Shown here: positions 27,220 through 36,027 of the stretch, one piece after another
How positions within the stretch are numbered: the stretch's first letter is position 1
How the letters are laid out: each line of letters begins with the position of its first letter
Origin: CBDBBY01 sp965205055
Lineage (GTDB): Bacteria > Pseudomonadota > Alphaproteobacteria > Rhodobacterales > Rhodobacteraceae
Direction: 5' to 3'
Length of the DNA: 64,000 nucleotides
Assembly (NCBI GenBank): GCA_965205055.1
Contig: OZ242030.1
Coordinates: 868,001-932,000, forward strand
Notes under the pieces: generated by a model
What the model saw: only the letters and a program-made list of their open reading frames with translations
The model's database searches: none
What the model was told of the DNA's origin: nothing
Program-made: the position numbers and the translations under genes

Positions 27220-28746
27220 TCAGGCCATGCCGATCTGAATTCCATTCGGGGCAATGTCGTCCGGACGCGTTTCAAGAAACGATGTCAGAAGCCTTTTGGT
27301 TTCCGACGCTGCAGGATCGTCAAACAGGTTTGTTGTTTCGTGGGGATCCTTCGCCACGTCGTAGAGTTCCCCCGCTCCGGAAAGAATATCAACCGTCATC
27401 TTGCATGTCTTGGTGCGAACAGTTCGCAAGCTCAGCGCCACGCCTGTTCTTGTCGGCAGCAGTTCCCACTCGTTGAGAGCAAACTCCCTGCTTCCAGTCC
27501 CCTGCTCTATCAAGGACTTCAAGGATTCGCCGTGCTGCCGCTGCAGCGGCTCCGCGCCGCAGCAATCATAGAATGTCGGACCCAGATCCAAGGTCGAAAC
27601 GGGTTCGTCGATCATGGCGCCCCGACGGATGCCCGGCCCGCGGAATATCATGGGCACCCGCAAAAGGCCGTCGTAATGCATCGGGCCTTTCAGGATCAGA
27701 CCGTGGTCCCCAAGCCAATCGCCATGATCCGAGATATACACGACAACCGTATTGTCGGCCTCGCCCGACTCCTCAAGAGCAATGAGAATCCGGCCGACGT
27801 TGTGATCCATCAGAGCGATCTGGCCGTAGGTATTGGCGATGATCTCGCGAAGCTGCCCATCCGATTGGGGCTTGATTCTGCTGTAGGATTTACGCAATTC
27901 TGTATTCTTCTTTGGTCCTGTCGGCTCATTCGTCAATACGGCTTCATGCCACCACGGCCGTCCGCTGAAATCTTGCGCGCGATGCTCGGGCAGATCGACG
28001 TCCTCGGGATTGTGCAGCCGCGACCAAGGTTCAGGCGCGTCGAATGGATGGTGGGGATCAGGAAAGCTGACCCATGCGCAAAACGGCTTCCCGCTTCTTC
28101 CATGCTTGAGCCATTCTATCGCCCGGTCTGCCGTCCAAGTCGAATTGTGCCAGGCGACGGGCAGCTTCGAATGCCAAGTTTGCGCAGCTTGCTTCGTGTC
28201 TCCTGCGTTTTCGCGGTACAGTTCGTTTTTCTGACCGCCTCGGCCGTCCGCATGGAACCATCGTTCATAATGCTGTCCTCGCGGCGGCTTTTCCGGGAGG
28301 AACCAGTTGTGTCCGACCAGCATCATCTCGACGTGCTGGAATCCCATGTAAGGACCGCTCCAGTCGTCCGGATAGTCCGCCGACGAGGTCACGCACTCCG
28401 GCGTGCCGGTGGGCTCGAAGGTGTGATAGGTCGAAAAGTGCGCCTTGCCGAAAAATGCGGATTCGTATCCTGCTTTCGATAATGCGCCGGCGAAACCTTT
28501 CTCTCCGATTTCCGGGCGCAGGTCGATGCCGTTGTCATGGACGCCATGCGTGCGGCAAAGCTGCCCGGTCAGGATCGACGCACGAGCAGGCTGGCACACC
28601 ACCGTCGGCGTGATGCAATTGGCAAATCGCGTTCCATCGGCGGCGAGCTGGTCGAGATGAGGCGTCTTGACCCGTCTGCCCTCAATTCCAAGGCAGTCCG
28701 CCCTGTGCTGGTCGCCCGATATCAGCAAGATGTTCGGTCGGTTCAT
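27220..28746 (-). CDS. Sulfatase (formylglycine type)
   Basis: A 508-residue sulfatase. The active-site motif C-Q-P-A-R starts at Cys51, the residue converted to formylglycine, and the first metal-site Asp is in ISGDQHRAD. SDHGDWLGDHG provides the later metal ligands. No signal peptide is present, so it is probably cytoplasmic and acts on imported sulfated organics; choline-sulfatase- or aryl-sulfatase-like substrates are possible. ATG 28746 overlaps the TctA-type stop codon (ATGA), so it is the last gene of the transporter operon. An anaerobic-type or FGE maturase is not in this window. Confidence 0.88.
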   Translation of the reverse strand: MNRPNILLISGDQHRADCLGIEGRRVKTPHLDQLAADGTRFANCITPTVVCQPARASILTGQLCRTHGVHDNGIDLRPEIGEKGFAGALSKAGYESAFFGKAHFSTYHTFEPTGTPECVTSSADYPDDWSGPYMGFQHVEMMLVGHNWFLPEKPPRGQHYERWFHADGRGGQKNELYRENAGDTKQAAQTWHSKLPVAWHNSTWTADRAIEWLKHGRSGKPFCAWVSFPDPHHPFDAPEPWSRLHNPEDVDLPEHRAQDFSGRPWWHEAVLTNEPTGPKKNTELRKSYSRIKPQSDGQLREIIANTYGQIALMDHNVGRILIALEESGEADNTVVVYISDHGDWLGDHGLILKGPMHYDGLLRVPMIFRGPGIRRGAMIDEPVSTLDLGPTFYDCCGAEPLQRQHGESLKSLIEQGTGSREFALNEWELLPTRTGVALSLRTVRTKTCKMTVDILSGAGELYDVAKDPHETTNLFDDPAASETKRLLTSFLETRPDDIAPNGIQIGMA

Positions 28747-30326
28747 TTCGAAGACTTCCTGAGGTTGAGGATGACGACAGCCAGCGAAAGCAGCACGAAA
28801 AGCAGTGCCAACGGACTGTTGAACAGGAAAAACGGATCGGCGCCGGTGGCTGCGAATGCTTGCCTTGAGGTCTCCTCAAGCCTGCCTCCCAGAATGAACG
28901 CGATCACGAACGGCAGCGGAGACATGTCGACTCGCCGCATGAAATACCCCAGGAAGCCGAAGGCAATAGTCATGTAGACCGCGAACAAGTTTGTTTCTTG
29001 CACGTAGATGGCGGTCAGTGTCACGAGGAGCACTATCGGGAGAAGTATTGGTTTCGGAACCTTGGCCATGATGCCCATGTTGCGCATGAACAAGCCCCCG
29101 ACCGTCCAGTTGGCGGCGTTGGCGACGAACATCGATGTGAAAATGCCGAACGCAATCACAAGCTCAAAATTGATTCCGTCGGCAGGCACTCTGAATACCG
29201 ACGGCCCCGGGTTGAATCCGCCGATGCTGTCCATCGCCAGAATGAGGAAGACCGCCGCGGCATTGCCGGGAATGCCCAATGAAAGAACAGGAATGAGGTT
29301 CGCCCCTGAAACCGAGGAATTCGCAGCTTCGGTCGCTGCGACGCCCTCCGGAATTCCGTCTCCGAACTTCGCGGCTTCGGGCTGAGCTTTTTTGGCATGC
29401 GCTCGCTTGCCAAGCGTGTAGCCCAATGTCGCCGCGAGCGTGCTTCCGATTCCCGGAAGCGCGCCGACCGCAGTGCCGATGACGGATGACCGACCGATTA
29501 CCGGTAGAAGTGATACGATTTCGGACAATGCAAACGGTTGATGAGTTGCCTGGACGACATGCGCAGCGGGTTCTGAGCGCCTAATCGTTACTCGCCAATC
29601 TTCAAGCGACTTGAATATCTCTCCAAGGATCATCACTCCAAGGACCGCCGCCGCCACAGGAATGCCTTCCGCAAATCCTTGGATTCCGAACGTGAGGCGC
29701 GGATAGAAATCCGAGCCGGTGGCGATCATTGCTGCCAACAGTCCCAGCCCCATGGAAATCAGCCCCTTGCCTACGGAATTTCCGATGACGGACGCAATGA
29801 ATGCCAACGACAAAATCAACAACGCAGCCTTTTCAGGCAGGTCGAGATAGCTTTCCACGAGGATCGCGAGAAACGGAGCGCAGACGACAAGAACGACGTC
29901 CGAAAACGTATCGCCGGATGCTGATGAAAAATGCGCAATTTTTAGTGCTTTGGTCGCTTGGCCTTTCTGGGCCATCGGGTAGCCGTCCAGCGTCGTCAGA
30001 TATGCGTCCGGCGTCCCTGGAGTATTGAACAATATTGCAGGCACAGCACCGCCGACCGTTGCGCCCTTCATGATTCCGATGAGAAAGCCAATGACCGGAA
30101 GCAGCGCATCCGAAGAAAACCCGAATACGGAGATCAAGATCGGAAGCGAGACCGCCATTGCCATCGGCCCGGCGAGGCCCGGCGTCGCACCAACGACGAT
30201 GCCGCAAAAGAAGCCGCCAACGATCATCAGCAGAGTTGTCGAAACCGGCATGCCGAAAACGCTGAATGCCTCCGAGCCGATGAATACGGCTTGGACGCCC
30301 AAGACGACGTGGTCCAAGAGGCCCAT
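28743..30326 (-). CDS. Tripartite tricarboxylate transporter, TctA large permease
   Basis: A 527-residue membrane protein with about 10-12 hydrophobic segments. TctA hallmarks are GIVVGATPGLAGPMAMA, FNTPGTPDAYLTTLDGYPMA and a second TPG-like repeat region (ALPGIGSTLAATLGY). It forms the transport channel with the small subunit (30326-30916) and binding protein (30900-31856). It overlaps TctB by one base and the sulfatase by four. Confidence 0.93.
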   Translation of the reverse strand: MGLLDHVVLGVQAVFIGSEAFSVFGMPVSTTLLMIVGGFFCGIVVGATPGLAGPMAMAVSLPILISVFGFSSDALLPVIGFLIGIMKGATVGGAVPAILFNTPGTPDAYLTTLDGYPMAQKGQATKALKIAHFSSASGDTFSDVVLVVCAPFLAILVESYLDLPEKAALLILSLAFIASVIGNSVGKGLISMGLGLLAAMIATGSDFYPRLTFGIQGFAEGIPVAAAVLGVMILGEIFKSLEDWRVTIRRSEPAAHVVQATHQPFALSEIVSLLPVIGRSSVIGTAVGALPGIGSTLAATLGYTLGKRAHAKKAQPEAAKFGDGIPEGVAATEAANSSVSGANLIPVLSLGIPGNAAAVFLILAMDSIGGFNPGPSVFRVPADGINFELVIAFGIFTSMFVANAANWTVGGLFMRNMGIMAKVPKPILLPIVLLVTLTAIYVQETNLFAVYMTIAFGFLGYFMRRVDMSPLPFVIAFILGGRLEETSRQAFAATGADPFFLFNSPLALLFVLLSLAVVILNLRKSSK

Positions 30327-30916
30327 CAGACGTCGCCGTTCGGCGGAAGCAGCAAATCTTCAAACGGAATATCGAATATCAGAGCGATAGTGAAAGCGGC
30401 GAACGCCCCCACGACCCAGTGGGTCCAATGGCTGCGCTGAACCGTCAATCCTATCAGCGCGGACACCAGGAGCGCGCCCCCGAGCAAATGGCCGATGTAC
30501 TTCCAAGGAATGGTGTCGCGAAGCGGGCGATATCCGCCTTCGGTTAGCAGCCCAGCTATCGCCGGACCAGAATATCTGATGAGAATCAACGAGATCGAAA
30601 TCACGATCAAAAGGTATGCTACCCACGCGAGATTGGATAGCCGCAAGGAGCCGGAATCGCTTTTCGGCTTCAAAACAGTCAGGAGTCCGCCGACAACCAG
30701 CACGACCCCTGCAACAATCGGGCCGAGGCTGTCTCCTATCACCAGCCGGCGGCGGACGTTCTCGACGACGCCGCTATCGACGTCCAGCGGAATCCAAATG
30801 AAAATCGTCGCGAGACCGAAGAAGACAAGAAAGAGGCCAAGCAAGCGATCGCCGGTCGGCGAGTCGCTTGCGTTTCGGCCTCCTCCGCTGGCGTCTTGAT
30901 TACTGAGCTGCTTCAA
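30326..30916 (-). CDS. Tripartite tricarboxylate transporter, TctB small permease
   Basis: A 196-residue protein with four hydrophobic segments, the normal TctB topology; sequence conservation in this family is low. Position between binding-protein and TctA genes, with overlaps on both sides, supports the call. The first 20 residues are hydrophilic and cytoplasmic. Confidence 0.85.
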   Translation of the reverse strand: MKQLSNQDASGGGRNASDSPTGDRLLGLFLVFFGLATIFIWIPLDVDSGVVENVRRRLVIGDSLGPIVAGVVLVVGGLLTVLKPKSDSGSLRLSNLAWVAYLLIVISISLILIRYSGPAIAGLLTEGGYRPLRDTIPWKYIGHLLGGALLVSALIGLTVQRSHWTHWVVGAFAAFTIALIFDIPFEDLLLPPNGDV

Positions 30917-31856
30917 TCAATGCGCCTGCCGCATCGAAATCATTTTGCAGGAGCGCATCCAGTTTTTCGCCCATGATATTGACCGTTCCGCCGAAAGCCG
31001 TTGAAATCATTTCCGCAGCCTTGCCTGAATTGGACGCGTCGACGATCGCCTCGGTCAGAGCCATCCTGGCATCGTCCGGGAGCCCTGCCGGCGCGACGAT
31101 AACGAAGTAGCCATCGGCGGTATACTCGAGGCCATAGTCCGCCATCGTCGGGGCTTCGGGCGATTGCTTGAGCGGAACGGACAGCGCCGATGCAAGGTTG
31201 ACGAGTTCACCCGACGCGACTCCGCGGGCCTGTATCCCGGCCATGAAGCCCAAGTCCATGTCGCCGGCGACGACCCCGTCCATGACAGCCTTGCCTCCGG
31301 CAACCTCAATGATGTTGAACTCAACGCCATTGGCATCGCCGAGCAAGAACGCCAAATCCGCGAGCTTGGGACTCATCACGCCGAATCTGAGTTCGTCGCC
31401 GGCCTTCACTGCATTGATTGCGTCCCCGATATCGTTCCAGCCCATTTCCGTTTTCGCTACAATGCCCATCTGGAATCCAGCGGTCGTGGTGAGCCCTGTG
31501 TACCGGGACGGCTCGACTCCGGCACCCAGCGCGGATGCGGCGTTGTAACCCAGCGATTCAGTCACGACCAGCGCGATGGCCGATCCGTCGTTCGGCATGT
31601 CCTTGAGCGCGACGAGCGCATTGACGCCGCCTTTGCCGGTAATTTGTTCGGGAATGATTTCCCATCCGGTGGCGTCCTGAATGCCTTCCGCGATCAGTCG
31701 TCCCGAGGTATCTGCGCCGCCGCCTGCACGGAATGCGATGATCAATTTGATGGGGCCGTTCGGCTGCCAGCCTCCGTGGCCGTCGGCGAGCGGCGCGGAC
31801 GCAATTGACATTGAGAGCAAAGCGCCGATCGCCAAAGTCCTAAAAAGTGTTGTCAT
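30900..31856 (-). CDS. Tripartite tricarboxylate transporter substrate-binding protein (Bug family)
   Basis: A 318-residue periplasmic binding protein of the TctC/Bug family with an N-terminal signal peptide (about 24 residues). IKLIIAFRAGGGADTSGRLIA is the family's first ligand loop; ITGKGGVNALVALKDMPNDG follows the usual pattern. Ligands are carboxylates or other small organics. Linked to two sulfatases, the ligand may be a sulfated or sulfonated compound, which is inference. It is the first gene of its operon, divergent from a MarR regulator. Confidence 0.92.
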   Translation of the reverse strand: MTTLFRTLAIGALLSMSIASAPLADGHGGWQPNGPIKLIIAFRAGGGADTSGRLIAEGIQDATGWEIIPEQITGKGGVNALVALKDMPNDGSAIALVVTESLGYNAASALGAGVEPSRYTGLTTTAGFQMGIVAKTEMGWNDIGDAINAVKAGDELRFGVMSPKLADLAFLLGDANGVEFNIIEVAGGKAVMDGVVAGDMDLGFMAGIQARGVASGELVNLASALSVPLKQSPEAPTMADYGLEYTADGYFVIVAPAGLPDDARMALTEAIVDASNSGKAAEMISTAFGGTVNIMGEKLDALLQNDFDAAGALIEAAQ

Positions 31857-31900
31857 TTTTCCCTCCGACCCGTTTATGTTCTGCGAACAAATTCACAGCT

Positions 31901-31918
31901 TGGTTGACATGTCAACCA
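31901..31918. promoter_or_regulatory. Perfect 18-bp palindrome, probable MarR operator
   Basis: tggttgacatgtcaacca is fully self-complementary. It lies in the 82-base gap between the divergent binding-protein gene (start 31856) and MarR gene (start 31939). MarR dimers typically bind palindromes of this size, so it probably controls both transcripts. Confidence 0.75.
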
Positions 31919-31938
31919 TTCCTTGAGATTTATGCGCC

Positions 31939-32415
31939 ATGCAAAGCCAAGTTCCAGACACTGACCGGTTCGCCTCTGAGTTCAGAGCGGTCATCACGTA
32001 TAGAATAGCGAAAACAGCCAATCTATTGAATGCTCAAGCCGCCCATGTCTTGAGAAAGAATTCCAGCCTGTCGCTCACGGAATGGAGGATCATCAGCCTG
32101 ATCAACGCGGTGGACGAGACGACCGCCTCCGAAATCGCCAAGACGACATTCATCGACAAAGGGCAGATAAGCCGCACCGTACGATCCTTGGCGGACAAGG
32201 GCCTCTTGCTGGCGAAACAACGCAAAGGTTCACGGCGGAAAATCGAGCTCAAGCTCAGTCCCGAGGGCAAAGCTCTGCACCGCCGCATAGTCGCAATCAT
32301 GACCAATCGGCAGCGCCACCTGACGAGTGAATTTACGAGCGAAGAGCTCGCCGCATTCCATTCAGCCCTTGATAAACTTGAACGGGCATCGAAAAAGCGG
32401 GACTTCGGTGAATGA
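31939..32415 (+). CDS. MarR-family transcriptional regulator
   Basis: A 158-residue winged-helix regulator. The N-terminal helices are followed by LSLTEWRIISLINAVDETTASEIAKTTFIDKGQISRTV, the recognition region, and a wing with KGLLLAKQRKGSRRKIELKLS. It is divergent from the sulfatase/TctC operon and overlaps the second sulfatase gene by 4 bases, so it should respond to the imported sulfated compound or a product. Confidence 0.9.
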   Translation: MQSQVPDTDRFASEFRAVITYRIAKTANLLNAQAAHVLRKNSSLSLTEWRIISLINAVDETTASEIAKTTFIDKGQISRTVRSLADKGLLLAKQRKGSRRKIELKLSPEGKALHRRIVAIMTNRQRHLTSEFTSEELAAFHSALDKLERASKKRDFGE

Positions 32416-33842
32416 TCCGAAACCTGTTGGTGATCATGTCGGACGAGCATCAGGCGCGCGCTCTGGGTTGCGCAGGGCATGATTTCGTCAAGACGCCGAA
32501 CCTTGACCGGTTGGCATCCGGCGGCTTGCGGTTTGCGTCCGCATACACGCCTTCGCCGATTTGCGTTCCTGCGCGCGCAAGTTTCGCGGTCGGCAGATAT
32601 GTTCATCAGACCCGCTTGTGGGACAACGCCATGCCGTATACCGGCGCGATTCCGGGATGGGGACACGCCCTGCAGGCCGAAGGGATCGCTGTCGAAAGCA
32701 TCGGCAAGCTGCATTACCGGGCTGCCGAAGATCCTGCAGGCTTCGACGTCGAACATATCCCGATGATGGTGGCGAACGGCGTAGGAATGGTTTGGGCGTC
32801 AATTCGAAGGGAAGACGAGCGTCTGATACGCGACCGGCGGATGCTTGGCGAATATATCGGCCCCGGCCACAGCAATTACACGAAGTACGACGAAGCGGTC
32901 GTGAAAAGGACTCAAGACTGGCTGAGCGCGCGCAGAAGCAGCGACGGCCCGTGGTGTCTGTTCGTTGGTCTGGTCGCGCCCCACTTCCCTCTCGTCGTTC
33001 CTCTAGAGTTCTACGAGATGTACCCGACCGAACGATTGCCCGCTGTCAAATTGCACCCTCGCGACGGCCATGCCCGCCATCCGTGGGTCGAGAAGCAGAA
33101 CGCCTTCATGAACTCCGAAGCCAGGTTCGAGTCGGAGGAGGAACGGCTGCGCGCAATGGCCTCTTATTACGGCCTGTGCACTTGGCTAGACTCCAACGTC
33201 GGTCGAATACTTGACACGCTTGAATCAGCAGGCTTCAAGGACGACACCACCATCGTCTACACCTCCGACCACGGAGACAATGTCGGTGCGCGCGGCCTTT
33301 GGGGCAAATCGAACCTTTACCAGGAAAGCACGGCCGTCCCGCTGATCATTTCCGGCCCCGGCGTGCCGAACGGCGTCTGCGAAACGCCGGTCACCCTGCT
33401 TGATCTATCCTGCACTATCGCCGACCACTTCGGGACTGGCATCGAAGCTGCCGCCGGTTCGAAATCGCTTTATTCCATCGCCGACGAACCGGTTGATCCG
33501 GACCGCCCGGCATTCAGCGAATACCATGCGGCGGGGTCGGTTTCGGGAGCGTACATGTTGCGCAAAGGCCGATGGAAATACCATCATTATGTCGGCTTCG
33601 ACCCCGAATTGTTCGATTTGGAAACTGATCCTGAAGAAGCAAACAATCTGGCATTCGACCCGAGGGCATCGAAGGTCGTAAAAAACATGCATGAAGCGCT
33701 GCTTGGCATCTGCGACCCGGAAGAGACCGACGCCCAGGCGTTTGAAGATCAAGCAGAATTGGTGAGGCGTTTTGGAGGCCGTGAAGCTGCGTTCAAGACC
33801 GGCACGTCTGCCGCCACGCCGACTCCGGAAGCCCTTAATTGA
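32412..33842 (+). CDS. Sulfatase (formylglycine type)
   Basis: A 476-residue sulfatase with the active-site motif C-V-P-A-R at Cys51, an N-terminal Asp in VIMSDEHQAR, and a TSDHGDNVGARG metal-site segment. It lacks a signal peptide. It differs strongly from the sulfatase at 27220, so the two probably act on different sulfate esters. It overlaps both the MarR gene and the following hydrolase gene (TTGA), which makes a tight operon. Confidence 0.88.
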   Translation: MIRNLLVIMSDEHQARALGCAGHDFVKTPNLDRLASGGLRFASAYTPSPICVPARASFAVGRYVHQTRLWDNAMPYTGAIPGWGHALQAEGIAVESIGKLHYRAAEDPAGFDVEHIPMMVANGVGMVWASIRREDERLIRDRRMLGEYIGPGHSNYTKYDEAVVKRTQDWLSARRSSDGPWCLFVGLVAPHFPLVVPLEFYEMYPTERLPAVKLHPRDGHARHPWVEKQNAFMNSEARFESEEERLRAMASYYGLCTWLDSNVGRILDTLESAGFKDDTTIVYTSDHGDNVGARGLWGKSNLYQESTAVPLIISGPGVPNGVCETPVTLLDLSCTIADHFGTGIEAAAGSKSLYSIADEPVDPDRPAFSEYHAAGSVSGAYMLRKGRWKYHHYVGFDPELFDLETDPEEANNLAFDPRASKVVKNMHEALLGICDPEETDAQAFEDQAELVRRFGGREAAFKTGTSAATPTPEALN

Positions 33843-34687
33843 AACTCACTATACTCGGTTCCGGATCGCCCGAAGCGTATTCAAGACGCGCGTCATCGGG
33901 ATATCTGATCGAAACCGGCAAAGCAAAAATACTGTTCGATTGCGGAGGCGGGGTGTTCGACAATCTGCTTCGGACCGGGCTGATCCCCTCCGATATTACC
34001 CACGTATTTTTTTCCCACCTGCATTCCGACCACATGTTGGATTACGCCCGTTTGATCCATGCCGCATGGGACGAAGGCGGTGCGCAGATAAAGGTGATTG
34101 GTCCGAAACCCGTCCAATTTGTCACCGATGGCTTGTTCGGCCCGAACGGCGTGTTGTCGCACGACATTCGGGCCAGAACTGAGCTCAAGCCTTCACAGCA
34201 AGTTTGGGTCGCTCGCGGCGGAACTTTGCCGCGTCCCTGGCCATCTCCGAGCGTTCAGGAAATCGAGCCAGGGTTCCAGTGTTCGGAGTCCGATTGGACA
34301 TTGCGGTCTTGCGAAGTGCCGCATGCGCAACCTGTCTTCGCTTGCGTCGCATATTCGCTGGAGGCGGAAGGGAAGAAATTCGTATACTCCGGAGATGCGA
34401 CACAATGCGAAACCCTGAAGGAATTGGCGCAAGGCGCGGATGTTCTGCTTCATTGGTGCTATCGGTTCGATGACGAGCCTGTGCACCCTGCCCTTGCGGC
34501 GATGACGCCGACGCCTTCTGAAATTGGCGGGCTTGCGCGTCAAGCCGGAGTCGGATCGCTTATACTTTCCCACTTTCGCCGAAGAGCAGACAAAAACGAC
34601 TCGTTGAAAGAAGCGCGAGCCGCTGCCGAGACAGCGTTTTCGGGACTGGTTGAAATTGCCGAAGACTTGGCGGTTTACGAAATTTGA
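33839..34687 (+). CDS. Metallo-beta-lactamase-fold hydrolase
   Basis: A 282-residue hydrolase with the binuclear-zinc motif HxHxDH (His60, His62, Asp64, His65 in FSHLHSDH), Asp in YSGDAT and a late His in LSHF. It is in the RNase Z/arylsulfatase AtsA-like branch. Some AtsA-type members hydrolyse sulfate esters, which would fit a third sulfatase in the operon; others are phosphodiesterases. TTG 33839 overlaps the sulfatase stop, and no better start lies nearby. Confidence 0.8.
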   Translation: MKLTILGSGSPEAYSRRASSGYLIETGKAKILFDCGGGVFDNLLRTGLIPSDITHVFFSHLHSDHMLDYARLIHAAWDEGGAQIKVIGPKPVQFVTDGLFGPNGVLSHDIRARTELKPSQQVWVARGGTLPRPWPSPSVQEIEPGFQCSESDWTLRSCEVPHAQPVFACVAYSLEAEGKKFVYSGDATQCETLKELAQGADVLLHWCYRFDDEPVHPALAAMTPTPSEIGGLARQAGVGSLILSHFRRRADKNDSLKEARAAAETAFSGLVEIAEDLAVYEI

Positions 34688-35627
34688 TCCCATCGACGAA
34701 TTCCACGGCGAGTTCCGGCCGTCCTTGTCCTTAGCGTTGACAGCTTTTAGCTGCTCGACGGCAAATCCGGCGGCATCGGAGACGGCATCGACTTCCCGAC
34801 GTGGGCGGACGGGCACGGGATTGACGGGGCATCTCTTTGCTTCCGCAATTTCGTGCTTTCCTGCTTTGCTCTGAACCGGCTAGATGCACAATATGAAAAA
34901 TTGATTGAATCATGCCCGTGTCACTTCTGCGCTTTATTTTCCTACAAACGCAGCCAATCGTCTTGACCAAAAATTTGCAGTGCAACTAGGAAAAGTACCT
35001 TCCGAATCTGTAGACATGATTGTTACGTTTGAGTTTGCCCCTGCAATCCACAGCCCAACTGTCGTGCAATCGTTGACTTTCAGAGGAATCGGACCAAGCG
35101 ATGGCTTTATTCCCACGATCTCATCCAGGCGCTGCTCCCATGTGCGAGAATTCCAGCTATGGGCGACCACGTCGCTAACGCGCGGACTCAGGCCGGCGTC
35201 AGCCGAGAATCGGAGCTCGCAAGCCGACTCGAATGGAGTGGATCATGCAGCAACTGAACGACAGGCTGCCTTTCGCGTTATCGCCGATCTGAAGCCAAGC
35301 TGCCACCAAGTTGGAGTTGTCGCGGCTTGCGTCGGCTATTTGGAGGTCAACAAGGTAAGAATGCGCTGCTACCTCAACACTAAACGCTGATTGCCGGTCG
35401 GATCCGGCACCTTGGACCTTGGACAGCGCCTGAAAGCAAATCGTCGTGAGCCAATTCAGACGGTTGGGGTACCGCCAGATGCTACCATGAATTCAATCGT
35501 TGGACCGACTTCTTCGATCAGAGTGCTTGTCGCCTCGCAATTGCCAGACCAAAGACCATGGTGCGCACTCGAATCCAACCAGCATCTTCACGAGAGACTT
35601 CACTTGACCCCGCACTCGGATGAGTCT
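34688..35627. other. Gene-poor interval
   Basis: About 940 bases with no supported gene. The longest open frames (for example 34905-35390 plus strand and 34934-35170 minus strand) have no recognisable motif and no good start signal. Composition is less GC-rich than neighbouring operons. The interval adjoins a MITE-like element and a damaged hicAB pair, so it may be decayed accessory DNA. Confidence 0.5.
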
Positions 35628-35631
35628 CTAG

Positions 35632-35781
35632 GAGCGTGTCCGAGTATTCGTAACGTCGCCAATATACGCGGATTCATTGATGTTTTGTAGCGCAACATAT
35701 AGATACAATACCCATATTTTTCTAGATGCTGTATTGAAAACTTCCGTCAAATTCAGCGGCGGCTATTTCTCGGACACGCTC
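35632..35781. mobile_element. 150-bp MITE-like element with CTAG target duplication
   Basis: The ends GAGCGTGTCCGAG (from 35632) and its inverse (to 35781) form a perfect inverted repeat. CTAG flanks both sides (35628-35631 and 35782-35785), so the total repeat with target is 17 bp. The interior of about 125 bases is AT-rich and non-coding. CTAG target duplications are known for IS5-family elements, so it is probably a deletion derivative of one. It lies 12 bases before the hicA start and may supply or disrupt its promoter. Confidence 0.75.
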
Positions 35782-35793
35782 CTAGGGGATTTC

Positions 35794-36027
35794 ATGAGCG
35801 GTAACGAATTCGTCAAGCGAATCAAGAGGCTTGGCAAGGAACGAAACATTGCGGTGCGCTTTAAACCCTGAAAAGGCAAGGGAAGCCATGGCCGCTTTCA
35901 TTATGGGGATCGTTTCACTACGGTTAAAGATCGTCGCAAGGAAATTGGTCCTAGCCTTCTCGCCGCCATGATTCGACAACTCGGTATATCCCAAGAAGAC
36001 TTTTCACGAAAAAGGAGCAAATCATGA
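35794..36027 (+). pseudogene. hicA: HicA-family toxin gene with internal TGA
   Basis: Reading through one stop, the 77-codon frame gives a clear HicA mRNA interferase. The first half is MSGNEFVKRIKRLGKE...VRFKP, then TGA at 35869-35871, then KGKGSHGRFHYGDRFTTVKD...IGPSLLAAMIRQLGI. The catalytic His lies in GSHG after the stop. Changing TGA to GGA (Gly) would restore the protein. Its last codons overlap the hicB start (ATGA), as in intact hicAB operons. TGA ends many genes here, so it is not a sense codon; the toxin is almost certainly inactive. Confidence 0.85.

Noticed and set aside
34905..35390. A 161-codon open frame in the gene-poor interval
   Set aside because: No recognisable motif, no Shine-Dalgarno and random-looking composition; not enough to support a gene.
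35869..35871. TGA in hicA read as a sense codon (recoding or selenocysteine)
   Set aside because: TGA ends many intact genes here, HicA has no selenocysteine relatives, and no selenocysteine-insertion hairpin is evident; a point mutation is simpler.
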